Positions 51,403-60,926 are shown, counted from the first letter of the stretch. The stretch: DNA of 64,000 bases from JAAYED01 sp040772225 (GCA_040772225.1 JAXGYO010000002.1:372001-436000), one strand, 5' to 3'. Notes: generated by a model from the sequence alone, not told the origin. Numbers and translations: made by a program.

Positions 51403-52422
51403 ATGGGCTATCCCGTTACGCTGATTCCGGGGGACGGCATCGGCGCTGAAGTCACAACCGCGATGCGTCGAGTTGTGGACGCGACTGGCGTCAGTATCGA
51501 CTGGGAGATACAAGAAGCGGGCGAGGCCGTCATTGAAAAGTACGGCACGCCGCTGCCAGAACATGTTCTAGAGTCGATCCGCCGAAATCGCGTCGGCATC
51601 AAAGGTCCTGTGACCACACCCATTGGCACAGGCTTTCGCAGCGTCAACGTCGCGCTGCGCAAGGCGCTGGATCTATACGCTAACCTGCGTCCGGCGCGCA
51701 CCGTGCCGGGAGTGGCCTCTCGCTACGAGGACATCGATCTCGTGATCGTGCGCGAGAACACCGAGGGGCTCTATGCGGGCATCGAGCACGACGTCATACC
51801 CGACATGGCCGCCGAGTCCATCCGCATCATCACCCGCCCTGCAACCGAACGCATCGTCCGGTTTGCCTTTGAGTACGCACGGGCCAATGGACGCAAGCTG
51901 GTCACGGCTGTGCACAAGGCGAACATCCTCAAAGCCACCGACGGTCTGTTCCTGCGTGTTGCACAGCAGGTTGCCGCTCAATATCCAGATATCGCCTTTA
52001 ACGACCGCATCGTGGACAACGCCTGCATGCAACTTGTGCAGCGCCCTCACGAGTACGATGTGCTGGTCCTGCCCAACCTTTTTGGTGACATCGTCAGCGA
52101 TCTGTGCTCTGGACTGGTCGGGGGCCTCGGAGTGGCGCCGGGGGCCAATATCGGCGATGGGATTGCGGTCTTTGAGCCCGTTCACGGGTCGGCACCCAAG
52201 TATGCGGGGCTGGACAAGGTGAACCCGACGGCGACAATCCTGTCTGGAGCGCTGATGCTGCGTCATCTTGGGGAGCGTGAGGCCGGCGAGCGGATCGAGA
52301 GCGCCGTGGCCACAGTGATCGGCGAGGGCAAGCATGTTACCTATGACCTCAAGGCCGACCGGGACGATCCCACCGCCGTCGGCACGAGCAAGATGACGGA
52401 CGCCATAATCGCCGCGCTGTAG
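51403..52422 (+). CDS. icd: Isocitrate dehydrogenase (small-subunit-size type)
   Basis: The 339-residue enzyme oxidises isocitrate to 2-oxoglutarate. Ser80, Asn82, Arg86 and Arg96 line up with E. coli Ser113, Asn115, Arg119 and Arg129, which bind isocitrate. Isopropylmalate dehydrogenases lack this Ser-Asn pair. The coenzyme loop reads HGSAPKYAG with Lys266 and Tyr267, the residues that specify NADP in E. coli, although the length is typical of NAD-linked family members. The ATG follows AAGGAG. A terminator-like hairpin follows. Confidence 0.88.
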   Translation: MGYPVTLIPGDGIGAEVTTAMRRVVDATGVSIDWEIQEAGEAVIEKYGTPLPEHVLESIRRNRVGIKGPVTTPIGTGFRSVNVALRKALDLYANLRPARTVPGVASRYEDIDLVIVRENTEGLYAGIEHDVIPDMAAESIRIITRPATERIVRFAFEYARANGRKLVTAVHKANILKATDGLFLRVAQQVAAQYPDIAFNDRIVDNACMQLVQRPHEYDVLVLPNLFGDIVSDLCSGLVGGLGVAPGANIGDGIAVFEPVHGSAPKYAGLDKVNPTATILSGALMLRHLGEREAGERIESAVATVIGEGKHVTYDLKADRDDPTAVGTSKMTDAIIAAL

Positions 52423-52442
52423 CGTTAGGCGAAGCGCCACGC

Positions 52443-52478
52443 GCCCGCCCGCCGGTCACACGATCGGCAGGGCGGGCC
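52443..52478. terminator. Terminator-like hairpin between icd and the MFS gene
   Basis: GCCCGCC-C-GCCG pairs with CGGC-AG-GGCGGGC across a bulged site, followed by CTTTC. It sits between convergent genes. Confidence 0.6.
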
Positions 52479-52514
52479 TTTCGCATACTGTTCAGACAGC
52501 ACCCAGCCAATTGC

Positions 52515-53723
52515 TCAGGAGGGCGCCTCGGAGGCCACCTTGACCGAGAGCGCCGTGGACCGCGGCCCCAGGGTGGTGGCCAGCAAAGCCAGCAGCGCGT
52601 TAGCCAGCACAATGATCGGAAGCAGGCTCAGGGTGCTCGCCAGCCCCGTGTTATCCGCTAGCAGACCGAACAGCCAGGTACCCACGGCCCCGCTGACAAA
52701 TCCGAATCCCAGGAAGATGCCCGATACCATGGCCATCCGCTCTGGAAAACGCCGTTGGCCCGAGACCAGCAGCAGCGTATGCGAGGGTCCCAGGAAAAAG
52801 CCCGCGACCGCGAGCGCCGCGTAGCTGGCGACACCCTCCAGTGCCACAAACCCCCACATCCCGAGCGCGGTAATCAGGAGGCTCAGCACCAGGATGCGAC
52901 CGATGCCCAGGCGGTCTGACAGGTATGAGCCGACCACACCCCCCACCGCCACGGCGGCCAGGAAGAGAGACATCACCCCTCCATAGACCGCCGGCGAGAC
53001 GCCGAGATCGTCCTGGAACTTGGGCACATAGGTCACGATCGCCTGCTGGCTGAACGCCCGCAAAGCGATCGCGCCCAACAACACGGCCAGCACGACGGCC
53101 ACGGCCCTGCCGGCTTGAGCTTGCCGTTCGGGCACTGCTGCCTCTGTACGTTCCGGAACATTCAGCTCTGAGGGCACCAGACGTCTCACAAATATCAGGG
53201 CCAGCGCGATATTGAGTATTGAGATTGCCACCAGAGACTGGCGGCCGAACTGAGCGATCAAGAATCCGCCAAGCGCCGCGCCCAACAGGGCAGTCCCGAT
53301 GGTGCCGCCAAAGAAAAAGAGCGAAGTAGCAGTTGCTCCCAGGCGTTTGCCGCCTGCCAGGGTCGAGTTCGCCGTCCCCTGTGGGTGAAAGGCGCCCGAT
53401 CCCAATCCCGCCAGGCCAATCAACAGGGTGAGCAGTAACTTGCTCTGCGCAAACAGCGTCCCTGTGAACAGGAGCGCCGTCCAGATGATGGAGCCGACGG
53501 CAAAGTTCCGGCCGCCATACCGCTCAGCCAGACGCCCGAAAAAGGGCTGAGTCACTGACGACACGGCCTGATAGACCAGCAACATGAGGCCGATGTCTGC
53601 GTTGCCCAGCCCCAGCGGTTCGCTTACTGAAGCCAAGAGAATAGGCGCGACACCATACCAGGTGTCGTGAAGCGCATGCGCCAACGCCTCACCGATCAGC
53701 GTATTCCGGGCGGTCTGCTCCAT
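52515..53723 (-). CDS. MFS exporter, fosmidomycin-resistance-like
   Basis: The 402-residue protein has about twelve spans. Its start (LAHALHDTWYGVAPILLAS) and QPFFGRLAERYGGR, an MFS motif A equivalent, resemble the Fsr/cyanate-type subgroup. It probably exports a small compound. It follows hypE by 42 bases on the same strand, perhaps at the end of the hyp operon, although a functional tie to hydrogenase is not evident. Confidence 0.82.
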   Translation of the reverse strand: MEQTARNTLIGEALAHALHDTWYGVAPILLASVSEPLGLGNADIGLMLLVYQAVSSVTQPFFGRLAERYGGRNFAVGSIIWTALLFTGTLFAQSKLLLTLLIGLAGLGSGAFHPQGTANSTLAGGKRLGATATSLFFFGGTIGTALLGAALGGFLIAQFGRQSLVAISILNIALALIFVRRLVPSELNVPERTEAAVPERQAQAGRAVAVVLAVLLGAIALRAFSQQAIVTYVPKFQDDLGVSPAVYGGVMSLFLAAVAVGGVVGSYLSDRLGIGRILVLSLLITALGMWGFVALEGVASYAALAVAGFFLGPSHTLLLVSGQRRFPERMAMVSGIFLGFGFVSGAVGTWLFGLLADNTGLASTLSLLPIIVLANALLALLATTLGPRSTALSVKVASEAPS

Positions 53724-53766
53724 GTCTCGTCACCTTCCTGTCGGATAGCCCTGGCCGCAGCGGTCT

Positions 53767-54786
53767 CTAGCAAATGCGCGGCAGTTGCTCGCCGCTCAGC
53801 ATATCCAAAAGTCGTCGGGTGCCCAAAGGCGTCCTCAGGACCACGCGACCCGGGTTACTGGACACAACGCGGCCGATCTCGGCCGCTTCAGTGCCATACA
53901 TGTGGGCATGCATCGCCTCGAGAACAGCGCTGGCCTCACGCTCTGGCACGATCGCCAACAACTTGCCCTCATTGGCCACATAGAGCGGATCAAGCCCCAG
54001 CAGCTCTGCGGCCGCTTGCACGGGCGCATGCACCGGCACCTGAGCCTCAACGATCTCTATGCCTACCCCCGAGCGCTGAGCCACTTCATTGAGCGCGGTA
54101 GCGACCCCGCCCCGCGTGGGGTCTCGCAGGACATGGATCTCGAGACACACCTCTAGCATGGCGGCCACCAGATCGTTCAGCGGGGCACAGTCGCTCGCGA
54201 GCGGCGAGGAGAATTGCAGGCCCTCCCGACGCGTCATGATGGCCAGACCATGGTCGCCTATCGCGCCGCTCAACAGCACCACATCGCCGGGCCGCGCATT
54301 CGCTGCCGACACGTGTACACCTTCGGGCACCACTCCGACGCCCGCGGTATTGATAAACACGCCGTCACCGCTCCCGCGTTCCACCACCTTGGTATCACCT
54401 GCGACGATGCGTACCCCGGCGGCGCGCGCGGTCGCCGCCTGCGAGACGACGATCCGCTCCAGCTCCGCGAGTGAAAAGCCCTCCTCTATGATATAGGCAC
54501 TCGTCAAATACAGAGGACGCGCACCCCGCATGGCCAGGTCGTTGACCGTGCCGCACACAGAAAGCTTACCGATGTCGCCTCCGGGAAAGAACAGAGGCTG
54601 CACGACAAAAGAGTCCGTGGTGATAGCCAGACGAGCGTCGGATTGATCTTCCAGCGAGACCAGCGCCGCGTCCTCCATGCCGGATAGGACATCGTTGGCA
54701 TGGTGGCGAACGAAAATACTCTCGATCAACTCCTGGCTCAGGATGCCCCCACTGCCGTGCGCGAGAAGTATCACCCCATCCGTCAT
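53767..54786 (-). CDS. hypE: Hydrogenase maturation protein HypE
   Basis: The 339-residue protein dehydrates carbamoyl on its C-terminal cysteine to make the cyanide ligands of [NiFe] hydrogenase. The C-terminus ends exactly in PRIC, the modified site. N-terminal AIRS-type motifs include TDSFVVQPLFFPGGDIG and HVLRDPTRGGVATALNE. The ATG at 54786 shares one base with the hypD stop (TGATG); a longer frame to 54942 lies inside hypD. Confidence 0.95.
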   Translation of the reverse strand: MTDGVILLAHGSGGILSQELIESIFVRHHANDVLSGMEDAALVSLEDQSDARLAITTDSFVVQPLFFPGGDIGKLSVCGTVNDLAMRGARPLYLTSAYIIEEGFSLAELERIVVSQAATARAAGVRIVAGDTKVVERGSGDGVFINTAGVGVVPEGVHVSAANARPGDVVLLSGAIGDHGLAIMTRREGLQFSSPLASDCAPLNDLVAAMLEVCLEIHVLRDPTRGGVATALNEVAQRSGVGIEIVEAQVPVHAPVQAAAELLGLDPLYVANEGKLLAIVPEREASAVLEAMHAHMYGTEAAEIGRVVSSNPGRVVLRTPLGTRRLLDMLSGEQLPRIC

Positions 54787-55892
54787 CACGCGATCACCCC
54801 CCGGTAGCGATAATGGGCTGCGCACGAGCCCTCTGCCGAGACCATGCACGGTCCCACAGGGTGAGCCGGTGTGCAGGCGGTACCGAACAACGGGCATTCT
54901 GCGGGCTCCACGACGCCCCGTAGCACCTCGCCGCACCGGCATCCCAGCGCCGCCTCGGCATCCAGGGGCCCCTCGGCCAGTCCCGGAAGACCGAATCGCG
55001 AACGCGCATCGAACGCTGCATACTCAGGAGCGATACCCAACCCGCTATCAGGGATGATCCCCAGGCCACGCCACGCCGCATTCACCGTGCTAAATACCTG
55101 CGCCATCAGGCCTTGCGCAACCAGGTTGCCCTCAGCGCTGACACCCCGCCCATAGCTGTTTGTCACCCGAGGCTGGCCAGCAGCCTTGTCCTCGGCACAC
55201 GCCAAGAGGGCCTGCAGGATATCGGTCGGCTCAAATCCCGCCACGGCGCAAGAAACGCCATATTCTGTCGCCAGAAACGACCAGGCCTCCCAGCCGGTGA
55301 TGGCCGCGACATGTCCGGGCCCGAGGACCGCGTCGACGGCAACCTCCCCCGCGTCCAGAATCGCGCGCATCGCAGGCGTGGTGAGTTTATGCATCGAATA
55401 CACGGTCCAGTTCTTGAGACCCTCGGCCCGCGCCTGCGCGAGCGCAGCCGCGATGGTCGGCGCCGTGGTCTCAAATCCTATACCGAGCATGACAATCTCT
55501 CGCTCGGGTAACTCACGCGCCAGTTGCAGAGCGTCCAGCGCCGAGTAGACCACGCGGATGTCGCTGCCCCCGGCCCGCGCTCCCTGCAGGCTTGTTTTCG
55601 TGCCCGGGACACGGATCATGTCACCAAAGGTGGCGAGAGTGATCCCCTGCCGCTGACTCAGCGCGATGGCCTGATCGATATCGGCGCTGGCGGTGACGCA
55701 GACAGGGCAGCCCGGCCCAGACAAAAGCGTCACCCGGGGAGCCAGCGCGTCACGCAGGCCATAGCGCATGATGGCATGGGTGTGCCCGCCGCAGAACTCG
55801 ATCACCCGGAGCGAGCCGGACACCCGTCGCAGTATCGCGTCGATGAGCCGCCGCGCAGTCGCCGGGTCGCGAAAGTTCTCCATGTGCGTCAC
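54786..55892 (-). CDS. hypD: Hydrogenase maturation protein HypD
   Basis: The 368-residue Fe-S protein assembles the Fe(CN)2CO unit with HypC. Motifs are FCGGHTHAI (about residues 33-41), GPGCPVC (about 58-65) and a C-terminal Cys cluster, CRCGEVLRG plus CPLFGTACTP. The GTG at 55892 overlaps the hypC stop (GTGA); an ATG at 55883 (MENFRD) is an alternative start. Confidence 0.94.
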   Translation of the reverse strand: MTHMENFRDPATARRLIDAILRRVSGSLRVIEFCGGHTHAIMRYGLRDALAPRVTLLSGPGCPVCVTASADIDQAIALSQRQGITLATFGDMIRVPGTKTSLQGARAGGSDIRVVYSALDALQLARELPEREIVMLGIGFETTAPTIAAALAQARAEGLKNWTVYSMHKLTTPAMRAILDAGEVAVDAVLGPGHVAAITGWEAWSFLATEYGVSCAVAGFEPTDILQALLACAEDKAAGQPRVTNSYGRGVSAEGNLVAQGLMAQVFSTVNAAWRGLGIIPDSGLGIAPEYAAFDARSRFGLPGLAEGPLDAEAALGCRCGEVLRGVVEPAECPLFGTACTPAHPVGPCMVSAEGSCAAHYRYRGVIA

Positions 55893-56173
55893 GATGGCGC
55901 CGCATCCTCGGCTGACGGATGCTCACGCGCCAGAGCCTCCTCGGCCTCCACCTCGCGCGATGCCTCCTCCAACTCGGCAAACAGCCGCAAGGTCTCCTGC
56001 GCTTCAGCCTCATCGATGACGCTAATCGCATAGCCGGTGTGGATCAGCACATAATCGCCAGGCTGCGCCTCCGGCGTGAGAACCAGGCTCACCTCGCGAC
56101 TGACGCCGCCAAGCTCCACCCGTGCCATCTGGCCTATGATCTCCTCAATACGGACTGGAATCGCTAGACACAT
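55889..56173 (-). CDS. hypC: Hydrogenase maturation chaperone HypC
   Basis: The 94-residue chaperone starts MCLAIPVRIEEI, whose Cys2 binds iron and HypD. QPGDYVLIHTGYAIS is the family centre. The start at 56173 is clear from this signature; the open frame to 56266 is not used. A Glu-rich tail ends the protein. It lies 13 bases after hypF. Confidence 0.93.
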   Translation of the reverse strand: MCLAIPVRIEEIIGQMARVELGGVSREVSLVLTPEAQPGDYVLIHTGYAISVIDEAEAQETLRLFAELEEASREVEAEEALAREHPSAEDAAPS

Positions 56174-56186
56174 CGTTACTTGCCTT

Positions 56187-58556
56187 TCAGACCGGAGACT
56201 CGCGATGAGCACCGGTGTGCACAAAATGCGCCACATAGGCCTGTCCCAGGGACACGCCACCGTCATTCGTCGGCACCAGCCGATGAACCAGAGGGCGTAG
56301 CCCGGCAGCCTCTAGCCTCGGAATCACCATCTCCAGCAGGAGTCGGTTCTGAAACACGCCCCCGCTCAGGGCTACGCGATCGAGACCGGTCTCGGCTTGA
56401 AGATCCGAGCAGACAGATACGAGCACCTCTGCCATGGTCAGGTGAAAGCGGTAGGAGATGTCTTCTCGACGCACCCCGGCCGACCTCTCGCTCAGGATGT
56501 CCTCCAGGAGCGGAGCCATTACAATGCTGATGGTTGACTCGACCTTGCAGTCTGTCTTGCCCCACCCGCCAACGCCCGCTCGTCTGCGCGTGTCCCAGGC
56601 ATATGGTCTCGACGCAGACCCGGCACGCGCCACCGCCTCGAGCTCCATGGCCGCCTGGCCCTCGTAGGTCACCTCTCGTCTGATGCCGAGCATCGCGGAG
56701 ACTGCATCGAAAAGCCTGCCAACCGAACTGGTGCGCGTCACACGCACTCCCGCTGCGAGCATGCTGCTGAGCATGGCACGCTCGTCTGCGCTCATTGGGA
56801 TTGCGCTTGAGGCGGACTCGCCGAGTGTAGCCGCAAGATAGGCCCAGGCGATGCGATAGGGGCGCTGCGTGGCAGCATCGCCGCCTGGCAGCGGCAGATA
56901 CTCCAGGTGTGCGGCACGCTGAAAGCCCCGGCCATCGCCCACCAGGAACTCGCCGCCCCAAATCTGGCCGTCGAGACCGTAGCCCGTGCCATCCCAGATC
57001 ACACCGATTGCAGGCTCATTCAGGCCGTGTTCTGCCAACACCGACGCCAGGTGTGCATGATGATGCTGAACCCTGACCACGGGCAGCCCCATCGTCGCGG
57101 CCAGCCGCGTCGTGTGATAGTCTGGGTGCATATCGCAGGCGACCACCTCGGGCTGCACATCAAAAAGCTTCTTGTAGAGCGCCAGCGTATCGTCGTAATG
57201 CTCCACGGTCTCGATGTTCTCCATGTCGCCGATGTGCTGGCTCACAAAAGCGTAGCGATCCCGCGTCAGAGTAAAGGTCGCCTTGAGCTCAGGTCCCACT
57301 GCGAGCATCGGGCGCGTCACGACAGGTAGGGTCACCGGAGAGGGCGCATCGCCTCGCGCGCGGCGCACTGGCTGCGCTTGGCCTGCAGGTGCGAACCAAA
57401 CGCTGTCATCATACCGGGAATGGATGGGCCGGTCGTGAGCCAGGAAACAGTCGGCCAGAGCCGTCAGTCGCTCCAGTGCCTCTTGATTATCCCGTGCGAT
57501 GGGCTCCTCCGTAAGGTTGCCGCTGGTCATCACCAGAGGCCGGTCGAAATCGTGCAGCAGGATGTGATGCAACGGCGTGTACGGCAACATCACTCCTAGG
57601 GTATCTACGCCGGGCGCCACACCTGGAGCTACTGGCGCGCCAGTTTGCACTGGACACAGAACGATGGGCGCCGAGGTCCGCTGCAGCAGGGCACGCTCGG
57701 CCTCTGTCAGGACACAGAGCGACTCGGCCATGGTAAGGTCCCGCACCATGACGGCAAAGGCCTTGTGAGGACGCCCCTTGCGCTCGCGCAGCAAGGCCAC
57801 CGCACCCGCGTTGTTCGCATCGCAGGCGAGCTGGTACCCGCCCAGCCCCTTGATGGCGACGATCTGGCCTGCGGCGAGCCGGCGAACGGCCTCACGCACG
57901 GCCAGGTCCTCGGACGCCAGAAGCATGCCGTTCGCGTCCAGGAGCGTCAGTCGGGGACCACAGACCGGGCAGGCGTTGGGCTGCGCATGAAAGCGTCGAT
58001 CTCGCGGATCATCATACTCACGCTGGCACTCGGGACACATGCGGAAACCGCTCATCGTCGTCGCAGGCCGGTCGTATGGGATCGCGCGGATAATGGTGAA
58101 TCGCGGTCCGCAGTTCGTGCAGTTGGTGAAAGGGTACCGGTAGCGCCGATCATGAGGATCAAAGAGCTCGCGGAGGCAATCGGGGCAGGTGGCAATATCC
58201 GGCGAGATCAGCTGGTACGCATTCGCCTCGTAATGGCTGCTGAGGATCTCAAAGCTTTGGCCGGAGACGACATCATCCACAGACTCAACGGATAGCGTCT
58301 CGATCTGCGCGAGTGGGGGCGCCTCGTCTCGAATTGCCTGTGCGAAACTGCTCAGGTCAGCTACCGTGCCTTCAGCCCGGATCTCCACACCCGACGACGT
58401 ATTGCGCACCCAGCCCGCCAGATGGTAGCGCTCGGCCAGGCGAAAGATGAACGGGCGAAAACCCACCCCCTGCACCACACCGGTGACCTTGATCGCCTGC
58501 ACGGCAGCGTCAGCGTCTACTTTTCCTGCACCAGGCCGCGCAGCCACGTGGTCCAC
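56187..58556 (-). CDS. hypF: Carbamoyltransferase HypF
   Basis: The 789-residue protein makes the carbamoyl group for the cyanide ligands. In order: acylphosphatase domain with VTGVVQGVGFRPF (about residues 24-36), two Cys4 zinc fingers (CPDCLRELFDP...CTNCGP and CPECQREYDDP...CPVCGP), a YrdC-like domain (IVAIKGLGGYQLACDA) and a Kae1-like domain (RVQHHHAHLASVLAEHG). The GTG at 58556, with GAGAGGGG upstream, overlaps hypB by 40 bases; a GTG at 58502 would give MQAIKVTGVV and no overlap. Confidence 0.93.
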   Translation of the reverse strand: MDHVAARPGAGKVDADAAVQAIKVTGVVQGVGFRPFIFRLAERYHLAGWVRNTSSGVEIRAEGTVADLSSFAQAIRDEAPPLAQIETLSVESVDDVVSGQSFEILSSHYEANAYQLISPDIATCPDCLRELFDPHDRRYRYPFTNCTNCGPRFTIIRAIPYDRPATTMSGFRMCPECQREYDDPRDRRFHAQPNACPVCGPRLTLLDANGMLLASEDLAVREAVRRLAAGQIVAIKGLGGYQLACDANNAGAVALLRERKGRPHKAFAVMVRDLTMAESLCVLTEAERALLQRTSAPIVLCPVQTGAPVAPGVAPGVDTLGVMLPYTPLHHILLHDFDRPLVMTSGNLTEEPIARDNQEALERLTALADCFLAHDRPIHSRYDDSVWFAPAGQAQPVRRARGDAPSPVTLPVVTRPMLAVGPELKATFTLTRDRYAFVSQHIGDMENIETVEHYDDTLALYKKLFDVQPEVVACDMHPDYHTTRLAATMGLPVVRVQHHHAHLASVLAEHGLNEPAIGVIWDGTGYGLDGQIWGGEFLVGDGRGFQRAAHLEYLPLPGGDAATQRPYRIAWAYLAATLGESASSAIPMSADERAMLSSMLAAGVRVTRTSSVGRLFDAVSAMLGIRREVTYEGQAAMELEAVARAGSASRPYAWDTRRRAGVGGWGKTDCKVESTISIVMAPLLEDILSERSAGVRREDISYRFHLTMAEVLVSVCSDLQAETGLDRVALSGGVFQNRLLLEMVIPRLEAAGLRPLVHRLVPTNDGGVSLGQAYVAHFVHTGAHRESPV

Positions 58557-59176
58557 GCATCCATCCCCTCTCCGCTGACACAGGAGACCGCAAAGACATC
58601 AATCTCTGGGTTGATACCTCGCACCAGTTCCGTGTAGGCCTCGATGTCAAAGGGCAGATAGGGTATCAGGTCGATCTTGTTGATCACCAGCGCATCGACA
58701 TTGGCGAACATCTTGGGATACTTGTAGGGCTTGTCATCACCCTCTGGCACGCTGGAAATCACCAGCCTGGTATGCTCGCCCAGAGCGAACCCGGCCGGAC
58801 AGACGAGATTGCCTACGTTCTCGATAAAGACCAGGTCCAGGTCGTCCATCGGAAGGTCGCTCAGCGATTTGGCCACCTGGTTGGCGTCCAAATGGCACCC
58901 GCCACCGGTATTGATCTGCACAGCGGGCACGCCGCCCGCCTTGACCTTGTCCGTGTCGACCGTAGAGGCCAGATCGCCCTCGATGGCAGCGATCCTGATC
59001 TCATCCTTCAGGCGCTTGACTGTCTCCAGAATGAGGCTGGTCTTGCCGGCCCCCGGAGAGGCCATAATGTTGATCACATGGATGCCATGACGATCAAAGG
59101 CCTGGCGGTTGTCCGCCGCTTGCGTGTCGTTGGCCCCCATGATTCGCTCGATTACGGGCACCTTTCGTGTGGTCAT
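58517..59176 (-). CDS. hypB: Hydrogenase nickel-incorporation GTPase HypB
   Basis: The 219-residue GTPase has the P-loop MASPGAGKTSL (about residues 38-48). The metal-site Cys and His are in INTGGGCHLDANQ, and NKIDL confers guanine specificity. The N-terminus lacks the CxxCGC nickel motif and the His-rich stretch found in some HypB proteins. The ATG at 59176 overlaps the hypA stop as ATGA. Confidence 0.94.
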   Translation of the reverse strand: MTTRKVPVIERIMGANDTQAADNRQAFDRHGIHVINIMASPGAGKTSLILETVKRLKDEIRIAAIEGDLASTVDTDKVKAGGVPAVQINTGGGCHLDANQVAKSLSDLPMDDLDLVFIENVGNLVCPAGFALGEHTRLVISSVPEGDDKPYKYPKMFANVDALVINKIDLIPYLPFDIEAYTELVRGINPEIDVFAVSCVSGEGMDAWTTWLRGLVQEK

Positions 59177-59520
59177 CCATCCTCCACTTCGATACTCTCC
59201 ACGTAGAATTCGCGGCCCTGAACAGCCTGCGCGCGGGCCGCACCGCATACGGGGCAGCGCCAGTCAGCGCCTGTTGGTTCCCAGCGATGACCGCATGCCT
59301 GACACATCAACGCAACATCGAGTCGGCTAAAGACAAGCCGAGCCCCCTCTGCGCTGGTACCTTCGCTCAGATAGTCAAAATAGAACTGCACACTGTCATC
59401 GACAATGCTCGACAGCTCGCCTATCACCAGGTTGATGGCGAGCACGCGACTTGCGCCGGCCTGTGCCGCGTGACGCGTCGCAATCTCTACAATGCTCTCG
59501 GTCACTGCTAACTCGTGCAT
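59173..59520 (-). CDS. hypA: Hydrogenase nickel-insertion protein HypA
   Basis: The 115-residue protein starts MHELAVTESI, whose His2 binds nickel. Its zinc site is CQACG...CPVCG (about residues 74-95). The start at 59520 is fixed by this signature; a longer frame to 59586 is ignored. No ribosome site lies upstream; a -10-like TATACT sits nine bases before the ATG, so the mRNA may be nearly leaderless. It heads hypABFCDE. Confidence 0.93.
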   Translation of the reverse strand: MHELAVTESIVEIATRHAAQAGASRVLAINLVIGELSSIVDDSVQFYFDYLSEGTSAEGARLVFSRLDVALMCQACGHRWEPTGADWRCPVCGAARAQAVQGREFYVESIEVEDG

Positions 59521-59529
59521 ATAGCGGAT

Positions 59530-59558
59530 AGTATAGTCGCCGGCGGCCATTGGCCCAA
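59530..59558 (-). promoter_or_regulatory. Candidate promoter of the hyp operon, nearly leaderless
   Basis: On the minus strand TTGGGC (59553-59558), 17 bases, TATACT (59530-59535). The expected transcript start is within a few bases of the hypA ATG. The -35 matches at three positions. Confidence 0.5.
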
Positions 59559-59624
59559 AAGGCTGCGGCGTGAGCCTTGCCAACACGATGCTGCCTCAAA
59601 AGGTCTTGATTGGCCGCGCCTGCC

Positions 59625-59653
59625 TTGACCAGAGTGTGTCGGCAGGTTAACAT
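59625..59653 (+). promoter_or_regulatory. Promoter of the fucosidase gene
   Basis: TTGACC (59625-59630), 17 bases, TAACAT (59648-59653). It has the same spacing and -10 as the aconitase promoter. The ATG is at 59694. Confidence 0.65.
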
Positions 59654-59693
59654 CGCAGCGTGCACTTCCCACAGCAATCAGGAGGTAATCCCT

Positions 59694-60926
59694 ATGGTCT
59701 TGCCCGAGCATATGCGATGGTGGCTTGATGCCCGGTACGGCATGTTCATCCACTGGGGCCTTTACGCCATTCCAGCGAGAGGCGAGTGGGTCATGCATCA
59801 GGAGCATATTCCGCACGAGGAATATGCCCCCCTGGCGACGCAGTTCAACCCGAGACGTTACGACCCGGATACCTGGGTCCGCCTGGCCAAAGAGGCCGGG
59901 ATGCGCTACATGGTGCTCACCAGCCGGCACCATGATGGCTTTTCACTGTTCGACAGCGCATACTCTGACTTTACCGCGCCCAAGACCGCTGTTGGCCGGG
60001 ACTTGCTGCGTGAGTTCGTCGAGGCATGTCACCGAGGGGGGATGCCTATCGGTTTTTACTACTCGCTCCTGGATTGGCGCTATCCGGCTTACTTTCGCGG
60101 TCCGCAAAAGGACGCCGCAGGCTGGGCCACGCTGGTCGACTATGTGCATGCTCAGGTGCGCGAGCTCTGTACGAACTATGGCCAGCTCGACATCCTCTGG
60201 TACGACGGGGGCTGGCCCTACACGGCCGAGGATTGGCGCTCCGAGGAACTGAACGCCATGGTCCGCCAACTGCAGCCCGGAATCATCATCAACAACCGCG
60301 CACAGCTGCCCGCGGATTTTGACACACCGGAACAACATGTCGCCGCCTCAGCACCGGGTCGTCCCTGGGAGGCGTGCATGACACTCAATGGAAGCTGGGG
60401 CTATAACGAGGCGGACACAGACTGGAAGAGCCCCCGACAGGTGATCGAGACGCTGGTGCGCTGTGCCTCCGGCGGTGGCAATCTATTACTGAATATAGGT
60501 CCGAAGGCGGATGGCACGGTGCCTCCCGAATCCGAGCGCATCCTCCGCCAGGTCGGTGACTGGCTCAAGAACAACGGTGCGTCAATCTATGGCACTGACC
60601 GCTCGCCGTTCTTTAGCTCTACCGGCATGACCACCCTCAAGGGCAACACGGTGTTTGCGCACGTGCTCCGCTGGCCAGGCAGGCAGCTGACGATTCCACG
60701 CATCCTCAATCAAGTCCGTTCAGTACACATGCTCCATAGTGGCGAGTCCGTGGTGTTTGAGCAGCGTGGCGACAGAGTCATGCTGGACAAGCTTCCCGCG
60801 CGAGCCCCAGACGCTCTGGATACCGTCATTGTCCTGGAACTGGACGGTGCGCCGCGCGCTCTGGATTACTTCGAGGATGGTTGGGATGCATCGCAATCAC
60901 CCGGCAGCGGCCCGCAGCCGTCGTGA
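59694..60926 (+). CDS. Alpha-L-fucosidase, glycoside hydrolase family 29
   Basis: The 410-residue enzyme releases L-fucose from glycans. GH29 marks are YGMFIHWGLYAIPARGEW, LTSRHHDGFSLFDS and the nucleophile Asp171 in ILWYDGGWP. NLLLNIGPKADGTVP ends the catalytic domain. No signal peptide is visible, so it acts inside the cell. AGGAGGT lies seven bases before the ATG at 59694. It stands alone, divergent from the hyp operon. Confidence 0.93.
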   Translation: MVLPEHMRWWLDARYGMFIHWGLYAIPARGEWVMHQEHIPHEEYAPLATQFNPRRYDPDTWVRLAKEAGMRYMVLTSRHHDGFSLFDSAYSDFTAPKTAVGRDLLREFVEACHRGGMPIGFYYSLLDWRYPAYFRGPQKDAAGWATLVDYVHAQVRELCTNYGQLDILWYDGGWPYTAEDWRSEELNAMVRQLQPGIIINNRAQLPADFDTPEQHVAASAPGRPWEACMTLNGSWGYNEADTDWKSPRQVIETLVRCASGGGNLLLNIGPKADGTVPPESERILRQVGDWLKNNGASIYGTDRSPFFSSTGMTTLKGNTVFAHVLRWPGRQLTIPRILNQVRSVHMLHSGESVVFEQRGDRVMLDKLPARAPDALDTVIVLELDGAPRALDYFEDGWDASQSPGSGPQPS

